Below, in pieces: positions 21,389-22,948 of a stretch of 22,948 bases of DNA. Below the pieces are notes generated by a model. It had not been told where the DNA came from, ran no database searches, and worked only from the letters and a program-made list of their open reading frames with translations. Within the stretch, counting starts at the first letter, position 1. Each line of letters starts with the position of its first letter. The position numbers and the translations under genes are program-made. Origin of the DNA: Candidatus Omnitrophota bacterium (lineage in GTDB: Bacteria > Omnitrophota > Gorgyraeia > 2-01-FULL-45-10); NCBI GenBank assembly GCA_022703295.1, contig JAKLDX010000003.1, positions 1 through 22,948 of the forward strand, written 5' to 3'.

Positions 21389-22342
21389 ATGGAAAATATG
21401 CGGGACGCAATAAACGCTATAAAAAATGCGAATGAGATCGCGATCGCAAGCCATGTGAATCCTGACGGTGACTCCATCGGATCGCTCTTATCGCTGGGGC
21501 TTGGCCTGGAAAAGATGGGCAAGAAAGTGTACATGATAAGCCATGATGGCGTACCGCAAAGATACCGGCGTCTTCCCGGCGCAAACCGCATAATTCAGAA
21601 TCTAAAAAAGAGCGTCGATCTGGCAATAGCCGTAGATTGCAGCAATAAAGAAATACTGGGAAAGACTTACGAATCATTCAAAAATGCCGGCGCGATAATG
21701 GAGATAGACCATCACGATTTCAGGAGACCTTTCGGCGATATCTCTATAATTGACCCTAAGGCCGCCGCAGTCGGCGAAATAATCTACAAGCTTCTGGAGG
21801 AACTCGGTGTCGGCATAAATAAGCACATAGCCCAGAACCTCATGACGTCGATCATCGTCGAAACGAACTCTTTTAAACTGCCGAACGTCAGGGCGTTCAC
21901 GTTTGAGGTCTGCAAAAAACTTATAAGCGTAGGCGTGAACTTTTATAATTTGGTGGATATGGTGTTCTGGTCAAAACGGAAAGAGTCCGCCATACTTTCC
22001 GGGATATGCCTGTCGCGGTGCAAATTCATGAAAGACGACAGAATAGTCTGGTCTGTTATACGTAAAAATGATTTTAAGACGGTCAAGGGAAAGGATGAGG
22101 ATGTGGACCCGGTCCCGGATGATATGAGGACCATACGGAATGTCAGAGTGGCGGTGCTTTTCAGGGAGAAGGACAGGGATACACTCAGGGTAAGCCTGCG
22201 GTCTAAAGGCAGGATAAATGTAGCGAGCGTAGCGGAACAATATAACGGCGGCGGCCATTTCGATGTCGCCGGATGCAGCATCGCCAACAGCGAAAAATCG
22301 ATAAGGAATTTTTTAGGCAGAACGGAAACTTTGATAAAATAG
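21389..22342 (+). CDS. DHH-DHHA1 family phosphoesterase (NrnA-like)
   Basis: NrnA-type enzymes degrade short oligoribonucleotides and pAp or pApA, and related DhhP enzymes cleave c-di-AMP. The 317 residues have the first metal motif SHVNPDGDSIGS (His22, Asp26, Asp28), AVDCS with Asp83, the DHH triad at 107-109, and the C-terminal DHHA1 signature NGGGHFDVAGCSI. All key residues are present. It starts seven bases after the small exported gene. Together with cdaA it could complete a c-di-AMP make-and-clear set, though the two genes are 20 kb apart and the substrate is inferred. Confidence 0.92.
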   Translation: MENMRDAINAIKNANEIAIASHVNPDGDSIGSLLSLGLGLEKMGKKVYMISHDGVPQRYRRLPGANRIIQNLKKSVDLAIAVDCSNKEILGKTYESFKNAGAIMEIDHHDFRRPFGDISIIDPKAAAVGEIIYKLLEELGVGINKHIAQNLMTSIIVETNSFKLPNVRAFTFEVCKKLISVGVNFYNLVDMVFWSKRKESAILSGICLSRCKFMKDDRIVWSVIRKNDFKTVKGKDEDVDPVPDDMRTIRNVRVAVLFREKDRDTLRVSLRSKGRINVASVAEQYNGGGHFDVAGCSIANSEKSIRNFLGRTETLIK

Positions 22343-22354
22343 AAAGGGGAGAAT

Positions 22355-22948
22355 ATGAGAAATAACAAGCTATTCATGATCATCGCTATTGTTATAGTTG
22401 CTTTATTTTTCATATCGGTTATCAAGGATTTTGCGGTAAAAATTTCCGTAGAGCAAGGCGTGGAGCTGGTTACCGGCCTGAAGCTGAGCATGCGCACCTT
22501 TAATGCCGGCATAATCAGGACCATTGTAAAAATAACCGACCTTAAACTGTTCAATCCTGCCTCATTCAAAGACAGGACCATGATCGACATGCCGCTGATC
22601 TATGTTGACTACGACCTCCCCCGGATACTGGGCGGGAATATCCATCTGAGAAATGTGTCGCTGGACCTGAAAGAATTTACGGTTGTAAAAAATGAAAAGG
22701 GTGAACTTAACCTCAATTCGCTGAGAGTAGCTCAGAAGGGCAAGGCCGCGGAGGCCAAGAAAGAAGGAAAGCCTCTTGCATTCAAAATAGATAAATTACA
22801 CCTTAAAATAGGCAAGGCCGTATATAAGGATTATTCCGGCGGAGGCATGCCGTCAACGAGGGAATTTAACGTCAATATAGATGAAGTTTACACCGATATA
22901 GACAACCCTCAGGCCCTCGTCAGCTTAATAGTAGTAAAGGCCCTGATG
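22355..22948 (+). CDS. AsmA-like protein, N-terminal part (3' end outside window)
   Basis: The frame is open from ATG at 22355 to the last base of the window, 198 codons, with an AAGGGGAG ribosome site. It begins with a membrane segment (about residues 6-22, LFMIIAIVIVALFFISV). Features of the AsmA-like/DUF748 type follow: a short beta segment (TGLKLSMRTFNAGII), VYVDYDLPRILG-like strands and KNEKGELNLNSL, the G-E-L-N-L-N-x-L motif. AsmA-family proteins are linked to lipid transport and the outer membrane in Gram-negative bacteria, which supports a two-membrane cell. The stop and the rest of the gene are outside the window. It lies 12 bases after the DHH gene. Confidence 0.8.
   Translation, partial: MRNNKLFMIIAIVIVALFFISVIKDFAVKISVEQGVELVTGLKLSMRTFNAGIIRTIVKITDLKLFNPASFKDRTMIDMPLIYVDYDLPRILGGNIHLRNVSLDLKEFTVVKNEKGELNLNSLRVAQKGKAAEAKKEGKPLAFKIDKLHLKIGKAVYKDYSGGGMPSTREFNVNIDEVYTDIDNPQALVSLIVVKALM

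Overview
The window most likely comes from an uncultivated Gram-negative-type bacterium of the Planctomycetes-Verrucomicrobia-Chlamydiae neighbourhood, and Candidatus Omnitrophota is my best guess. This is inferred from the gene content: a c-di-AMP synthase beside folP and pdxJ, an EF-P with a PGNLRA tip, an AsmA-like protein, a type IV pilin-like protein, glycogen phosphorylase and CIRCE-controlled groESL. No rRNA or other strong marker is present. Nearly everything is on the plus strand and tightly packed, with sigma70-type TTGACA/TATAAT promoters in the few gaps.

Region 1 (1-3665) is a compact cofactor and signalling operon: folP (3' part), cdaA, a ybbR-like gene, pdxJ, acpS, nnrD and tRNA-Thr. 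Most junctions overlap or nearly touch, and the last coding gene ends inside the tRNA. Region 2 (3666-4370) holds tRNA-Tyr between two copies of a modular, strongly palindromic repeat system of unknown nature; this is the most unusual part of the window. Region 3 (4371-6128) has a LOG-family gene converging on tRNA-Gly, then a divergent prepilin-like gene with its own promoter and a terminator in its leader.

Region 4 (6152-8288) is the chaperonin operon groES-groEL with a perfect CIRCE operator and an intrinsic terminator. Region 5 (8298-17179) is a long co-directional run: a membrane coiled-coil protein, an exported Hsp20-type chaperone, efp, two tandem BaiN/HI0933-type flavoproteins, maf, an ACT-domain protein, dinB and glgP. 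Region 6 (17201-22948) has plsC on the minus strand from a divergent promoter. On the plus strand follow an unrecognised 217-residue protein, a nucleotidyltransferase-fold protein whose metal-binding Asp pair reads as Asn, a TPM/LemA pair, a small exported protein, a DHH-DHHA1 phosphoesterase and the start of an AsmA-like protein.

The window carries both a diadenylate cyclase and a DHH-DHHA1 phosphoesterase, which could make and clear c-di-AMP or its product pApA. The groESL and exported Hsp20 genes sit side by side and may serve cytoplasmic and extracytoplasmic protein folding. No phage, insertion sequence or CRISPR array was seen.
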